From Daphnia pulex (lineage: Eukaryota > Arthropoda > Branchiopoda > Diplostraca > Daphniidae): a stretch of DNA of 64,000 bases. Each line of letters opens with the position of its first letter. Position 1 is the first letter of the stretch. Below, in pieces: positions 47,681 to 59,064 of this stretch. Location: NCBI RefSeq assembly GCF_021134715.1, contig NC_060019.1, forward strand, positions 930,001 to 994,000, in the 5' to 3' direction. The position numbers and the translations under genes were made by a program. The notes beneath the pieces were generated by a model. The model ran no database searches and was not told the origin of the DNA. It saw nothing but the letters and a program-made list of their open reading frames with translations.

Positions 47681-48466
47681 TTAACTACCGATTTGGATTT
47701 AGAAAAATCATCGCCAGGGTGCCAAATCTTCAAAAAAAAAAATACTAGATAAAAAAATGAATAAACAAATAAAAAACCGCAAAAAAAGGCAAAAACTAAA
47801 AAAATGTTCGCGAAATGGGGTGGAATAAAAAAAAAAAAATCAAAATAATAGCTTTTTTCATGATTGGGATCTTAGGATCTATGGCTATTTCATGGTATTG
47901 GAATTTGAATTTCGAAGTTTGGACTTTGGAACTTGTTTGGAACTAGGATGGAAATGGAAGTTTGGAACAATTTGGTGGAAAGTTGGAGAAAGGGCTAGAA
48001 TTAATTCGAATCTATTTAAATTCAATTCAACTTGAATTGAGGTGACGACGTCGTCACCCTATCTGTACAGATATAGGATAGGACTCCATAAATTACACAT
48101 TTCAACATTGGTTTACTAGGGTTCTTATGAAGTTTTCAATTGAGCATCAAAACAATGCTACACGGCAGAATTTTATCGCGTAGTAATTTGCCTTTCTGAT
48201 TGAGAAAGGGTGATGGATATATTTTTGTCGTTGCAGTTATTGTTCTATTGAATCGGCATATTGTTAGTAATAAAAAGACAAGACACATTGGTTTTATGGA
48301 TTTTATGAATTTTATTGATCTGTACAGTCATGCAATATGACGCATCGAAAAAAAAAAATGAAAAAAAGAAAGAAAAAAAAAATTAAAAAAAATGCTAATT
48401 TTCCAAAACTGAAATTAAGCCAATCCTCTTCAAATCCAACCCCATATTACTCCCCCAAAGTGAGAC
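47681..48466. other. low-complexity intergenic region
   Basis: A-rich runs at 47730-47840 and 48340-48400, and ggaatttgaatttcgaagtttggactttgg-type simple repeats near 47890-47990. 48290-48360 (tacagtcatg..atgacgcatcg) is conserved with 58950-58975, the 3' UTR region of family copy 3. Confidence 0.5.
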
Positions 48467-49120
48467 TTAAAGTCGACGAAGAGGTGTTATTTTTCGCCGT
48501 GAGTTCAAAAGTGACCTGAGGTCCTGCTGAACTCCCTCGACTTTTTCTTTTCGCTTTAAATCCAGAAGGGACCTGAGATCTTTACCCTCCCCAGCAGTCA
48601 CGTGCGGTTTGGACCCAATTCCCGTCAATTCCACGATCCGGCCGCGGTCGGACGAGTTCACGACCAATAAGTTCTTCAAACGGTTTCCGCGATCGGGTTG
48701 ACGGGTCTGGTGTCCTTTTCCGTTGCTGCCAGTTGGTAAGGTCTTGAATCGGTTGGTGTTCCGGACGGACAGGTGCTGATTCGGTTCGGGATTAGTAGCG
48801 ATGCGACGTTGGCGATTGTTCGATTTGTCTCGTGGCAAGTTACGCCCAATCTCCTCGACGTCTTCATCAACTTCCATTCCGTTACCTTTCCAGAGGGGAC
48901 TGACACCTTCGTCCATTTTCGGGAGTTTGTTGGATCTTTTGAGACGAATCTTCTCTCCAACATTACGCAGCCCAACAACATTTAACTCGGAGGGTTTGAC
49001 CAAACGAATTCGTTGTGGTCTGCGGTGTCGAATATCTTCATCCTCGTACTCACAGGTGCGCTTTCGCTTCTCAGACTCAGACAAAGAAAGACATTGAAAG
49101 AGAAAACAGAGATTTGCCAT
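48467..49120 (-). CDS. basic small-protein family, copy 2
   Basis: Intronless, 217 residues from the ATG at 49120. MANLCFLFQCLSLSE, then KRKRTCEYEDEDI, RRPQRIRLVKPSELNVVGL, KIRLKRSNKLPKMDEG, MEVDEDVEEIGRNLPRDKS, NRFKTLPTGSNGKGHQTRQ and RRKITPLRRL. Shares the whole layout with copy 3, and has an extra partly duplicated tail (DLRSLLDLKRKEKVEG / DLRSLLNSRRK). Arg/Lys and acidic patches alternate; nuclear or RNA-binding role is only a guess. No known domain. Confidence 0.75.
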   Translation of the reverse strand: MANLCFLFQCLSLSESEKRKRTCEYEDEDIRHRRPQRIRLVKPSELNVVGLRNVGEKIRLKRSNKLPKMDEGVSPLWKGNGMEVDEDVEEIGRNLPRDKSNNRQRRIATNPEPNQHLSVRNTNRFKTLPTGSNGKGHQTRQPDRGNRLKNLLVVNSSDRGRIVELTGIGSKPHVTAGEGKDLRSLLDLKRKEKVEGVQQDLRSLLNSRRKITPLRRL

Positions 49121-49134
49121 TTTCAAATTTTAGT

Positions 49135-49182
49135 TTTGCAAACTGAAATTACTTTGTTTGAAACGGGCTTTCCTTTTATATG
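49135..49182 (-). promoter_or_regulatory. TATA/Inr core promoter, basic family copy 2
   Basis: On the minus strand TATAAAAGGA (49171-49180) and TTTCAGTTT (initiator TCAGTT at 49141-49146) are spaced about 30 bases apart, and the ATG follows about 25 bases later. TCAGT is the arthropod initiator consensus. Confidence 0.8.
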
Positions 49183-49429
49183 CCATGGCACTGCAGCCGT
49201 CGTTCGCAAAATGAATTTCCTCTCATTTTTCAAGTTTTATTAATTACATTTAAATTCCGAGCATTTATTATCATGGTATAATCAAAGGAAATATTATTTC
49301 AAACATATTTCAATTATTTTCAAGTAATTACATTGTTAAGATAATAATATTAAATGAAATTGTTTATTCAGCTACGTTAAAACTTTTAAAAAAAACGCGC
49401 TAATGCAAGCCTTAACTGTAGTTTTCTTC
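49183..49429. other. upstream spacer of basic family copy 2
   Basis: Very AT-rich, no gene. The first 40 bases share tttgcgaacgacggctgcagtg-like sequence with the upstream regions of the other family members. Confidence 0.45.
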
Positions 49430-49950
49430 TTGCCCAGTTGGAGTCTCTGTAGTCTGCAAACATATTCGGCCAGCAGACGAATCTAGGGCGTGTCTTTTTG
49501 TTTTAAAAATGGCGACCATGTTTTGTTTATTAGCAAGTTTTACCGCCTCTTAGAGACTCAGATTCTTGTCACACGATTTCTGATCTGAAAAAGATTCATT
49601 AGGATGGTAATGAAGTTCTTGTGTTTGTACCAGTCGATATATTTTGATGGTTAGATAAACGTAATGGACTAAAAGTAAACATAGTAACAAACGGAAAAGA
49701 TTCCAGTAGCATGCTGTAGTGTTGCAACTGTTGTGTTACAGTGTTCTTTCAACGAGTGAGGCAAACTGGATTGGACTTTTGGAGACATGATCCGTATTTA
49801 ATGAATTAGAATTTTCTCAACTATTAATTAAAAAATGTTGTACACTATGTCTTGTCACTCATGTCCATGTCTCCAAGCTCCATTTCTTCTCCTCTCTGGT
49901 TTTCGTTGTATTAGTACAAGATGTAATGGTCATTTTTTTTTAACGAGAAG
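49430..49950 (+). repeat. direct repeat R3, copy 2
   Basis: Second copy of 43440-43985. It directly adjoins an inverted R2 module, so it sits at a rearrangement boundary. Confidence 0.75.
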
Positions 49951-50680
49951 ATAACACTTTTAGATCTCTAAGCTAAAGAACTGAAATACTAGCTTTGGTA
50001 GGAATGTCTTTCTGGATTGCTAGAAAACGACAAAATTGTTGTTTCATAATTCTTGATAGTTAAGTCATTCCATTTTGAAAACAAATAACATGATCATTCA
50101 AAATCTTTGATGGGAGGTTTTCTCTTCTTAAACAATTTATTCAGTTTGGATCAAAATGTCTGATATTTGAAATTTGAGATGTTTGAAATTTCTAAAATAA
50201 TTGTGAAATGGAATGGAAGTAATTTTTGTTTCGAATGTATAGATGCTGCCCTCACTTTCAATGTAGTGATTAGTATTCTGGAAAACCATTAGTACACAAC
50301 AATGGTGTGGGGAAGAATGACGAAGCACATATTGAAGAAGAAGAAGCACAGAGCTGATACATTCTCGTAGCCGCCAGTCCCGCCACTATGTTGTTCATCG
50401 TCCCGTCAAAGTAAAAATATTTAACTTGTTGAAATTCTTTTAATCATTGTTTTTTTTTCATAATAGGAGAGAGAGGAAATCTATCTGTTTGCACAGGACA
50501 TGCAACTTTTGTACAAACCAGTCCACACACATCGATGTCAACCCATATCATCAAAATGTGAGTGCCTGCATTTACGTTTGTTGTTTGTTTTTGTGGGAAA
50601 TATCAAATATGTTCACCTCGTTCTTTTCCGGCTCTGTACATGATTGTAAATTGTAAGTGCTAAATACTTTTGGTTAGACT
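49951..50680 (+). repeat. module R2, inverted copy
   Basis: Reverse complement of parts of 14500-15000: tctctaagct..aagaactgaaatactagct, then an exon with CCAGTCCCGC ending GTCAAAG before taaaaat, then an exon after tcataatag with GGACATGCAACTTTTGTAC ending AAAAT before gtgagtgcctgca. Here the module is on the plus strand. Splice signals are kept better than the sequence between them. Confidence 0.55.
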
Positions 50681-51937
50681 GTTAGTAATTCCAGTAATTT
50701 AAATTTAGTAATTTTTTTAATAAGAAAAATTTTGTTGTATTTTGATTGTTGATGGTCGAAAGAGAACAGTTTTATTTTGGTTAGATCGTTAATCGTAATT
50801 TTTTAAATCTGATTCTGATTACTTGTAGCAAACGCTGTTACGAAAGCCATAATCTTATAATCGATACAAAAAATATTGGGAATAATCTGTTGCCGTAACC
50901 AAGCTGTTTTAAATGGCATTTCTTTCTCTTCTCTTGATGTCTAAAGTCTGGATTCTGGGAGTGGGGGTAAAAAACCATTCATATGTCTGTCAATCAAGTA
51001 ATAGCCAACGCCAACCGTCGGTATGGTCAGACTTCTGATAATTTTACCAAATTCAGTAAGAAATTAATAAACCTAGCTATGTGGAGCAGGGATGAGTTGC
51101 CCCCTAGCGATACATAGTTGCTTTTTATTTAATTTTGATAATAATACAGGGAGGCATTAGAATCCAATTCAAACTTCGTTCGTTTGGCCACAAGTAACTT
51201 GCATGATTTCACCGCGATTAATTTCATGTTGATAATTGTCACACAATGGAGTGAGAGCATTATTTGCTGAAAGTTTTAATTTTTGGTCGGTTTTGTTTAT
51301 GGTCAACAAGAGTTCAACACAACAATGTAACAATCTCTTGCTTAGGGAGTAAATAACTAATTGCCTTCTACGAACCGGTTTTTGTTTTATTTTTTAAACT
51401 CGTTTTTAACTAACTAATTAAGTTTTTTTTTTCTTTTATAAAGATGGCAGATCGAATCATTGATCTTCCTAATTCAATCCATACAATACCGGGGTGTGTT
51501 TGATGCTGACATCTACATGAGCCTCACCATATTAAGGTAGGATTGCATCAGTTTAATCTTTCCTTTTTTTAGTTCGTTTGTTTACTCTGATTCACACAAA
51601 AGAAGCCTTTGCTTACATTTGTTTGATTGGCGTCCCAAATTTTTCTGAGCAGCTTCAAAAGTAGCACAATTTGTTGCTTTAAGTTTAAATGATTTATTAT
51701 GCGTTAACAAACTACTGCTTAAATTGCTTCGTCTTCATGTTCTCTGTTGTATTATCTTGTTCATTTCACATTTGATTTGACTGAAATGAAGCCGACGTTT
51801 TTAAATCCAAATTTCCCAAACGCAGTCAACTTCTTACCGATTTCACTCTGTTGGATGCATTATTATGAAATCAATTAACAACTACACTTTGTTGACGCCA
51901 AATTTTAGCTAGAGCGAGCCACGATTTAGCTAGATCA
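50681..51937. other. intergenic, no gene recognised
   Basis: AT-rich with short frames only. It lies downstream of the kinase-ankyrin gene and should contain its 3' UTR near 51850-51937. Confidence 0.4.
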
Positions 51938-53140
51938 TTAAAAAAAATAGTTATTAAACCGTTTTCTGGCTTCAAACAATACGTGCAATAGTGAAGCCAT
52001 CCTGCTCTGGTCTCCCCTGTCTTCGCAACACTCCTTTGAATTGAATCCAATTCCATTTTTATTTAAAAGTCCAATTATGTCAATTAAGTTTTCGTTTTTA
52101 TAGTTTTCACGCAATAAAGCGACGTTATTTTCGTACTGACCTTCCGTACAACTGACTTCGATTCCAGTTTCAATTAGAAGTTGAATTATTTCTATTAAAT
52201 TTTCTTTTTGGTAAAAGCAGCACAAAAAATTGAGAGCATTCCATCCGACATTGGTCTTGCGATTGACGTCGATTCCATTTTCAACTAACAGTCGAATGAT
52301 GTCAATTAAATTTTCGTTTTGATAACAGTGACACAATATAGTGAGAGCATTTGCTTCATAATCGGTCTTGCAATTGACGTCGATTCCGTGTTGAATTAAA
52401 AGTTGAATTATTTCGATCGCATTACCATTTTGATAATAGTGACACAAGATAGTGAGAGCATTTGATCCATAGTCGGTCTTGCAATTAACGTCGATTCCGT
52501 GTTGAATTAAAAGTCGAATGATTTCAATCAAGTTTTCGTTTTTATAATGGCGACACAATAAAGTGAGAGCATTCCAACTCCCGTTCGTCTTGCAATTTAC
52601 GTCAATTCCGGTTTGAATTAAAAGTTGAATTATTTTAATCAAATTTGTGTTTTGGTAATGGCGACACAATAAAGTAAGAGCATTCCATCTGACGTTGATC
52701 TTGTTATTTACGTCGATGCCGTTTTGAATTAAAAGTTGAATTATTTCAATCAAATTTTCGTTTTGATAAAATTCACTTAATTTGGTGAGAGCATTACTTC
52801 CGTTTTTGTCTTGGCAATTGATATCAATCCTGTTTTCAATCAAAAGATTAATCATCGCAACAAAACTGTTGCTTTTATGATTTTTGTGATTATCACACAT
52901 TATCAGGAGAGCATTTTCCCCTTCGCAGTTCAGTGAATTGACGTTGGCTCCGTTTTGGATCAAGAGACCAACTATCTCCACCACCTTGTCACTTCCAATT
53001 TTGTTTTCCGCTACGTGTAGTAGTGGTGTCGATCCATTTGGGTCTTTGACGTTGATGTCCACACCTTCTTGAATCAGTTTTCCTATTTCTTCTACACTTG
53101 GGTTCCCTTCCGCTAGTAACGTTAACATCTGCTGTGAATT
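51938..53140 (-). repeat. ankyrin-coding tandem array
   Basis: Near-identical units of about 102 bases encode the central ankyrin repeats (NCKTDYGSNALTILCHYYQN and close variants), most alike at 52260-52720. High identity among neighbours suggests recent unit duplication or gene conversion. Confidence 0.8.
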
Positions 53141-54188
53141 CTTAATTGAAACAAACTGGTTTATGCATAATAATAGTTAAGAAAGCGTTTTCGTGAAGTA
53201 TTTTGTCTTACCTTCAGGATAATATTTGTGAGTCGATTAACGACATCAGAAGATGAAATTCGATTGTTTTGTTCTTTTTCTAACATTTCTATAATTGTAT
53301 TACGAATTTTGTCCGTTTCTACAAGAAAAAAAAAAGAGAAATTAACGTTTGACAAAATTTATATTGATATTTCATAAACATTTTTAATTGGTTTTTCATA
53401 CAACTTACTGGGAAGGTTGACTAGTTCATTTGTCCGTACGTTTACTGAAATTTGATGACTTGTTTTGCCAAAAGGATGAACCCCTCCCGAAATGAAGTAG
53501 CCAAAGACGAGTCCTTCTGCAAATACATCGCTCTTGACGGTTCCTCTGTTCTGAGCTTCATTTTCATCAGAACTGGGCTCGTCCAGTAATTTCAATATTT
53601 CCGGCGCGAAATAATCGTATGTTCCTCTAACACCACTCATCGAGAAAGAGCCCCTTTCGTTGACACGTTTACTGAAACCAAAATCTGCCCACTTCATCAC
53701 CACTTGTCGGGTTGCAAAATTCAAGCTGATGAGTACATTCTGTGGCTTGATATCGCGATGGACTAATCCCATTTGATGAATGTACTCGAGTCCTTTAGCC
53801 AACTGAAGAAGAACTTCCGTGTCTGGCGGCATTGGGCCGCGGTATTTTTTCAGGTCACTTTCTTTGAGAAACAATTTTTCCAAAGAGGCATCACACAATT
53901 CAAGTGCGAAACTTCTATAAACGATTTATTTTCGGAAATTTTAAAATGTCAATTTGATTACTGCCTGATTTTTTTTAAATACTTAAAATCTTGGTCCTCC
54001 TCCACGTGAAATAGTTTGATGACGTTGGTATGATCTAACATTTTCAGGGCCTTCTCTTCTTGTTCATTGCTTGCGGCATCCCCTATAAGAAATCTTTTGA
54101 CGGTTACTTTAGTTTCACCCCAAATACCTTCATAAACAGTGGCGAAACCTCCTTTTCCTAAAACCTTCTGACGATCAAAGGTCAACAT
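51938..54188 (-). CDS. IRE1-like protein kinase with C-terminal ankyrin repeats
   Basis: Exons: 53962-54188, 53409-53914, 53212-53318, 51938-53140; phases close to 680 residues. Residues 1-280 are a kinase of the IRE1/RNase L type: LGKGGFATVYEG, VTVKRF (catalytic Lys), LVHRDIKPQNVL, KWADFGFSK (DFG kept), YFAPEIL, and KSDVFAEGLVFGYF..GGVHPFGK, very like IRE1. The last kinase exon has IEMLEKEQNNRISSSDVV. Instead of the KEN ribonuclease domain, residues 281-680 hold about ten or eleven ankyrin repeats, many of the form NENLIEIIQLLIQNGIDVN. No signal peptide or membrane segment, so cytosolic. Order is the reverse of RNase L. Likely an active kinase; function unknown. Confidence 0.85.
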
Positions 54189-54908
54189 GTTAACAAATTA
54201 ATCAATTTGCCAAAAGCACTTAAACTAGGTCCACTTTCGTTCAACTGAAGGGTGGGGTACTTGATGCGAGAAATATAACTTTTTCTATAGCATTTGTAAA
54301 TTTATTTTACTGATAAAAGTACTTTTATCTTGTTTGTTTTCTTAATGATAACTTGATGCATCCTTTATCTTTGTCCCGCTTTTGTCCGGCTCGAGTATAC
54401 CTAAAAACCACATTGTACGTACTTTAAATCTTTTGATTCTACATCACGTAAAGAAGACAGGGTTAAGTTCTAAATTTACTGTCCGCAATTTTGTGAACAT
54501 TTATCAATCTAGGAAGTTAATTGGCGATGCGATAGGCTATGGCCTATATTTTTGCGTTTTAGCTTTTAGTGATGTTGTCATTCGTCATCCATTCTTGGAT
54601 AAGAATCTGCGGAAATCACTTTTGATAATGAAACACATGAATGAAAATTATAATAGAATCGGATTTCAATTTTTTTATTTAAAGAGTTTTAAATGTTGAA
54701 GGAGTTTTGATTAATCGATTCCGTCCGATTCACATAGTGAACGGCGAATGCAGCGTGTACGAAAAGCATCTTTTTCAATCCAAGAGACGTTTTCATTAAG
54801 AAGCAAGCTGGACCACAAAATCTGTTTTATTGACATTTGCTTTTTCTTTTTTTCTACAGTATAGTGACTCGTGAATACGGATGTTTGTTTTGAATTATTT
54901 CAATCAAT
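54189..54908. promoter_or_regulatory. spacer between the two kinase-ankyrin genes
   Basis: Promoter side of the single-kinase gene and 3' side of the fused gene. Plus-strand frame 54382-54699 has no recognisable content. Nothing else seen. Confidence 0.4.
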
Positions 54909-57756
54909 TTAGTTGTGTTTCCTTTTCATTGCCTTAGACGAAGATCCGGCTTGAAATCTTCCTCTTTGTCTGATTTCTTCTTTACTCAAGAGTTCGACGA
55001 TGTTAGCCCTGTTTTCTTCCCTGTAATGATTGATTATGATGTTGAGGGCGTTACCTTCGTTGTTGGGGTTGCAGTGGACTTCTATTCCATTTTCAATCAA
55101 AAGCTTGATGATGTCGTACAGATTTTCGTAGCCATAATTGCGACACAATACGGGTAAGGCGTTGTGTCCGTAATCGTGAATGCAATTGATTTCGACTTTC
55201 TGTTCAATTAAAAGTTGAATGATGTCCATTAAATTTTCGTGGGTATAGTACTCGCACACGTAATGCAAGATATTAGTGCCGTATTTATTCTTGCAGTTTA
55301 TGTTAATTTCGTTGTCGACGAAGAGTTTAATTAAGTCGATTAAATCGTCCTTTTTATAATTGACAATCAATTTCAGAAGGGCGTTTTCTCCGTAATCGTT
55401 TTTGGCATTCAAGTCGATTTTCTTTTCAACGAAAAAGTGAATAATTTCGACAAAATCGTTATGGCGGTACGCTTCACCGTTAGCTAGTAATTGCAACAAG
55501 GGAGTCATTTCATCTTCATTGAGGCAATTGACGCTGATGCCTTGGTTTACTAAATTTTTGATTTTAATTAAACTTGGGTTTGGCTCTGTACACAGATTGA
55601 ACAGCGTCTTTTCCATTTCTTTTTGTTGAGAATTCTGTCACACAAAATACCAATCAACAATTATTAAATGCTTTTCGCATTCTTTATATTTACGTAATAG
55701 TCTTACCCAGATGTCTCTGAATTCTTTAACAACGTCCGATGATGTCAATCTGCTCTCTGGCTTGTAAGTCAGCATTTTCAAAGTTAACTCACGAATAGAA
55801 GAAGGCTGGATTTCTGGAGAAAGAAAATATGTTTAAATTGACAAAATTTGTGGACAAAATCAATCCCATTTTTCGCATACAAACTTACTTGACATGTTGA
55901 CCGGTTCATCTTGGATGATATTTGTTTGAATATTTCGTGAAATCGAACCGTAAGGGTGTTTACCATCTAAAAGAAGGTAGCCGAAAACGAGTCCTTCGGT
56001 AAAGACATCGCTCTTGAAGGTGCAACATTCCCACTGGAATGTTGCAGGATTTTCCGACTGACTCTCTTCGTTTTCGAGCGCCTTTAAAATTTCGGGTGCC
56101 AGCCAGTCTAATCCTCCTTTGATTTCGTTGATGGGGCAAGTTCCTTTTGCGTCGATTTCTTTACTTAACCCAAAATTAGTCCATTTCATAACAGTAGACG
56201 AATTTCCCGTCCAGAGAAGAACATTTTTGGGCTTCAGATCGCAGTGGATGAGTTTCTTTTCGTGAATATATTCCAATCCCATAGCCAATTGGTAAAGAGC
56301 TTCTTCTGTTTGAGGCTTTGGCCCGCGGTATTTTTTGGGATTCTCATCATTCAAAAAGATCTGATCCAGCGATGCTTGGCACAGTTCCAGTGCATAATAT
56401 CTATTATTTCAATTAATAGTAACTTGATTCCAACTTTACTTTTTTTCTAGTTTTACCTGAATTTCGAGTCGTTTTCTGCGTGAAATAGTTTGACAACGTT
56501 GTCGTGACTAAGGTTAAGCCACGATTCTTCTTGTTTCTTACCTAATACGTGAACTAATTGCATCCGCTTGACTGCCACTGGAATACGAGTCGTCCCCCAG
56601 ACACCTTCAAATATGATACCATTACCTCCCATTTCCAAAATTTTTTCTTGGTAAATTTCTAACATGCTGCCGGGTAGCACATTCCTTTTTGCCTAATCAA
56701 TCATACGGTTTCAAGGTTAATTTTATTTGAATATATTTTCTGTCTTATTTATTTTTACCGGAGCTCTGTACTCTGTAAGATATTCAACAACCTCCGAAGA
56801 AGTGATCCTTTTATCTGGTGCGCTGGACAACATTTTCAAGATAAGATTGTGAACGTGCGTTGGTTGAATTTCTATCAAAGAAAGGAAAAGCAATTTTGAA
56901 ATTATGACTGGACAGTTTTTGATTTTAATTCTAGTAACTTACTGCTGATATTCACGGGATTGTTCTTCAATATGTTATTAGCTATGTCCAATTGGTTATG
57001 ACTATTCACAGGAATTTTCCCGAAAATATGTTCACCGTCTAAATAGAAATAACCGAAGACGAGGCCTTCGGCAAAAACGTCGCTCTGGATAGTTCCCCGT
57101 CGACGTGAAGATGATGTAATTCCTTCTAAACCATCCGTTAATTCTTCTTCCTTAAGTAATTTCAGTAGTTCTGGTGCTAACCAATTATCGGTCCCTCGTA
57201 CTCCACTTATAGAAAAAGATCCGTTTTCGTTGACTTTTTTGCTTAGTCCAAAATCAGCCCATTTCATTAGGACTTCTTCTTCTTTTTTGGGATTCACCCA
57301 GATGAGGACGTTCTCAGGCTTGATGTCACGATGGACCATTCCCATTTTGTGAATGTATTTTAATCCCGTGGCTAATTGGTATAGAACTTCTTCTCTCGGT
57401 GGCATTCGCCTGCAGCATTTTTTGGGGTCACCTTCTTTGAGGAATAACTTGTCCAACGAAGCTTCACACAATTCAAGAGCATAATACCTATAGTAGAATT
57501 AAATCTTATCTAATATATATTCTAATATCGAAGAGGGACATTACCTGAAATCAGAGTCGCTCTTGACGTGGTATAATTTGACAACGTTGAGATGTTTCAA
57601 GTTTCTCAGAGCCTCTTCTTCCTTTTCGCTGACTTCAATATCCACGAGCTGAAGTCGTTTAACGGCTACTGGGATGTGATTTGGACCCATGGAACCTTTA
57701 AAGACGATTCCAAATGCTCCTCTTCCTAATTGGTTTTTGCTGCATTCAAATTCCAT
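54909..57756 (-). CDS. tandem kinase / pseudokinase / ankyrin-repeat protein (IRE1-like)
   Basis: Exons: 57545-57756, 56943-57487, 56759-56871, 56457-56692, 55889-56400, 55707-55813, 54909-55634; phases close to 816 residues. Kinase 1 (1-290): LGRGAFGIVFKG, VAVKRL, MVHRDIKPENVLIW, KWADFGLSK, WLAPELL, SDVFAEGLVFGYF. Kinase 2 (291-575): EMGGNGIIFEG, VAVKRM, LIHCDLKPKNVLLW, KWTNFGLSK, WLAPEIL, KSDVFTEGLVFGYL. In kinase 2 DFG is NFG and HRD is HCD, so it is probably a pseudokinase. About six ankyrin repeats follow (576-816). The join rests on CCG with donor gtaaaa at 56758 and an in-frame acceptor attag before GCAAAAAGG at 56692. Two separate genes remain possible, but only about 95 bases separate the last kinase 1 exon from kinase 2's first ATG (56665). 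Confidence 0.75.
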
Positions 57757-58920
57757 CTCGAATCAACAGGCTGACAAAAGACTGCACAAGTAACGCTCGG
57801 ACTGCAAAGTTATTCCCATGGAGATAAAAAACCAAATTGAAAGCAAACATCATAGAGAGAAAATAATAGTTTGTTAACTAAGAACGTGATGTAAACTATA
57901 ATGATTTGGTCGTTAATTATTGAAGAAAGCTTTTTTTTTACCTTATTTTTGGGGGAATCAGAAGAAATCAAAGAAATCGCCGAAGCTTCGTACGTGTAAG
58001 TGGTTGGTTGGTCGTCGGAGAGCTCATATAAAAGCATTACTGTATCTTGCCTAGTTTCGTTATCGTTATTTCTTATCAGGTTCTCGTTTTGGTAGCACTT
58101 TTCGATCGTTGAACAGTTTGACTTTTAATTAACATAACAATTTGACCACTTTTTAAAATTATTAAATATAAGCTGCGCTAGTGTAACGCAGAGGGTGGTA
58201 GGGAGATAGTTTAAGGGTGGGTTCTGGTCGGGTGAATAAATGGGGTGTCGTCGTCTGCTGGCTCTCCCATTGAGTTGGTCATCTCCTTATCTCTGCGTTT
58301 ATACCATTTTACCTATTTTGAAATATAGCCTGTTGTAAACTGTAAAGTCCTACTCGTGAGCTTTAAAAGGACGGTTAAAGTCGTTAAACAGTATAAGCCC
58401 AAAAAGTAATTCTATGCATGTAAAAATAAAATACTCTGTGCTTTTTCCGACAAACGGCTTTTTTAAAGGCCGAAAAAATGTTCAATTCAATTTGTATGCA
58501 TATAAAAAAAAATTTTAATAGGCCTTTTTTATGTTAGATAACCAATTTGAATTTATCAGACTTTAGCTTATTGACCATTATCTGCCAACAATTCATTAAG
58601 AAACGAATTTTCGTGCAGATATCGGCCATACACTCCATATAGTAAGTCCCACAGTTTTTGTGAGATCCCCTTCGTTCCAAAATAGTTAATCCGCTCTTAC
58701 AGTTTTAATTTTGAAACGTCCAATGAGAGAATTTTGCCCAAGTTCCTATATTCATTGAGCATTGTACGGTACGAGTCGACTTCCGTTTAGAATTCTTACA
58801 GAAAACGCACGCAGACTAGGGGCCAGTTAGGATTTTTTTGTTAAATTGTTATCTGTTATACTGATCAACAGTTGTCATAAAAACATAACGGAAATGAATT
58901 AGACAAACAAGTAGAGTGTT
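57757..58920. other. upstream of the fused kinase gene; intergenic
   Basis: Promoter side of the tandem kinase gene (a tata-containing agctcatataaaagc at about 58021-58036 reads TATATGAG on the minus strand). The remainder is AT-rich with no coding exon. Confidence 0.4.
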
Positions 58921-59064
58921 TTGATTTTATAAATTTTATTTTATCCACAGTCATGACTTATGACGCATCGAAAAAAGAAAGAACGAAATGCAAATTTTCC
59001 AAAACTGAAATTCAGCCAATCCTCTTCAAATCCAATCCAAAATACTTCCCCGCCAAAGTAAGAC

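Noticed and set aside
51938-54188. Calling the kinase-ankyrin gene RNase L
   Set aside because: Domain order is reversed and no KEN ribonuclease domain is present.
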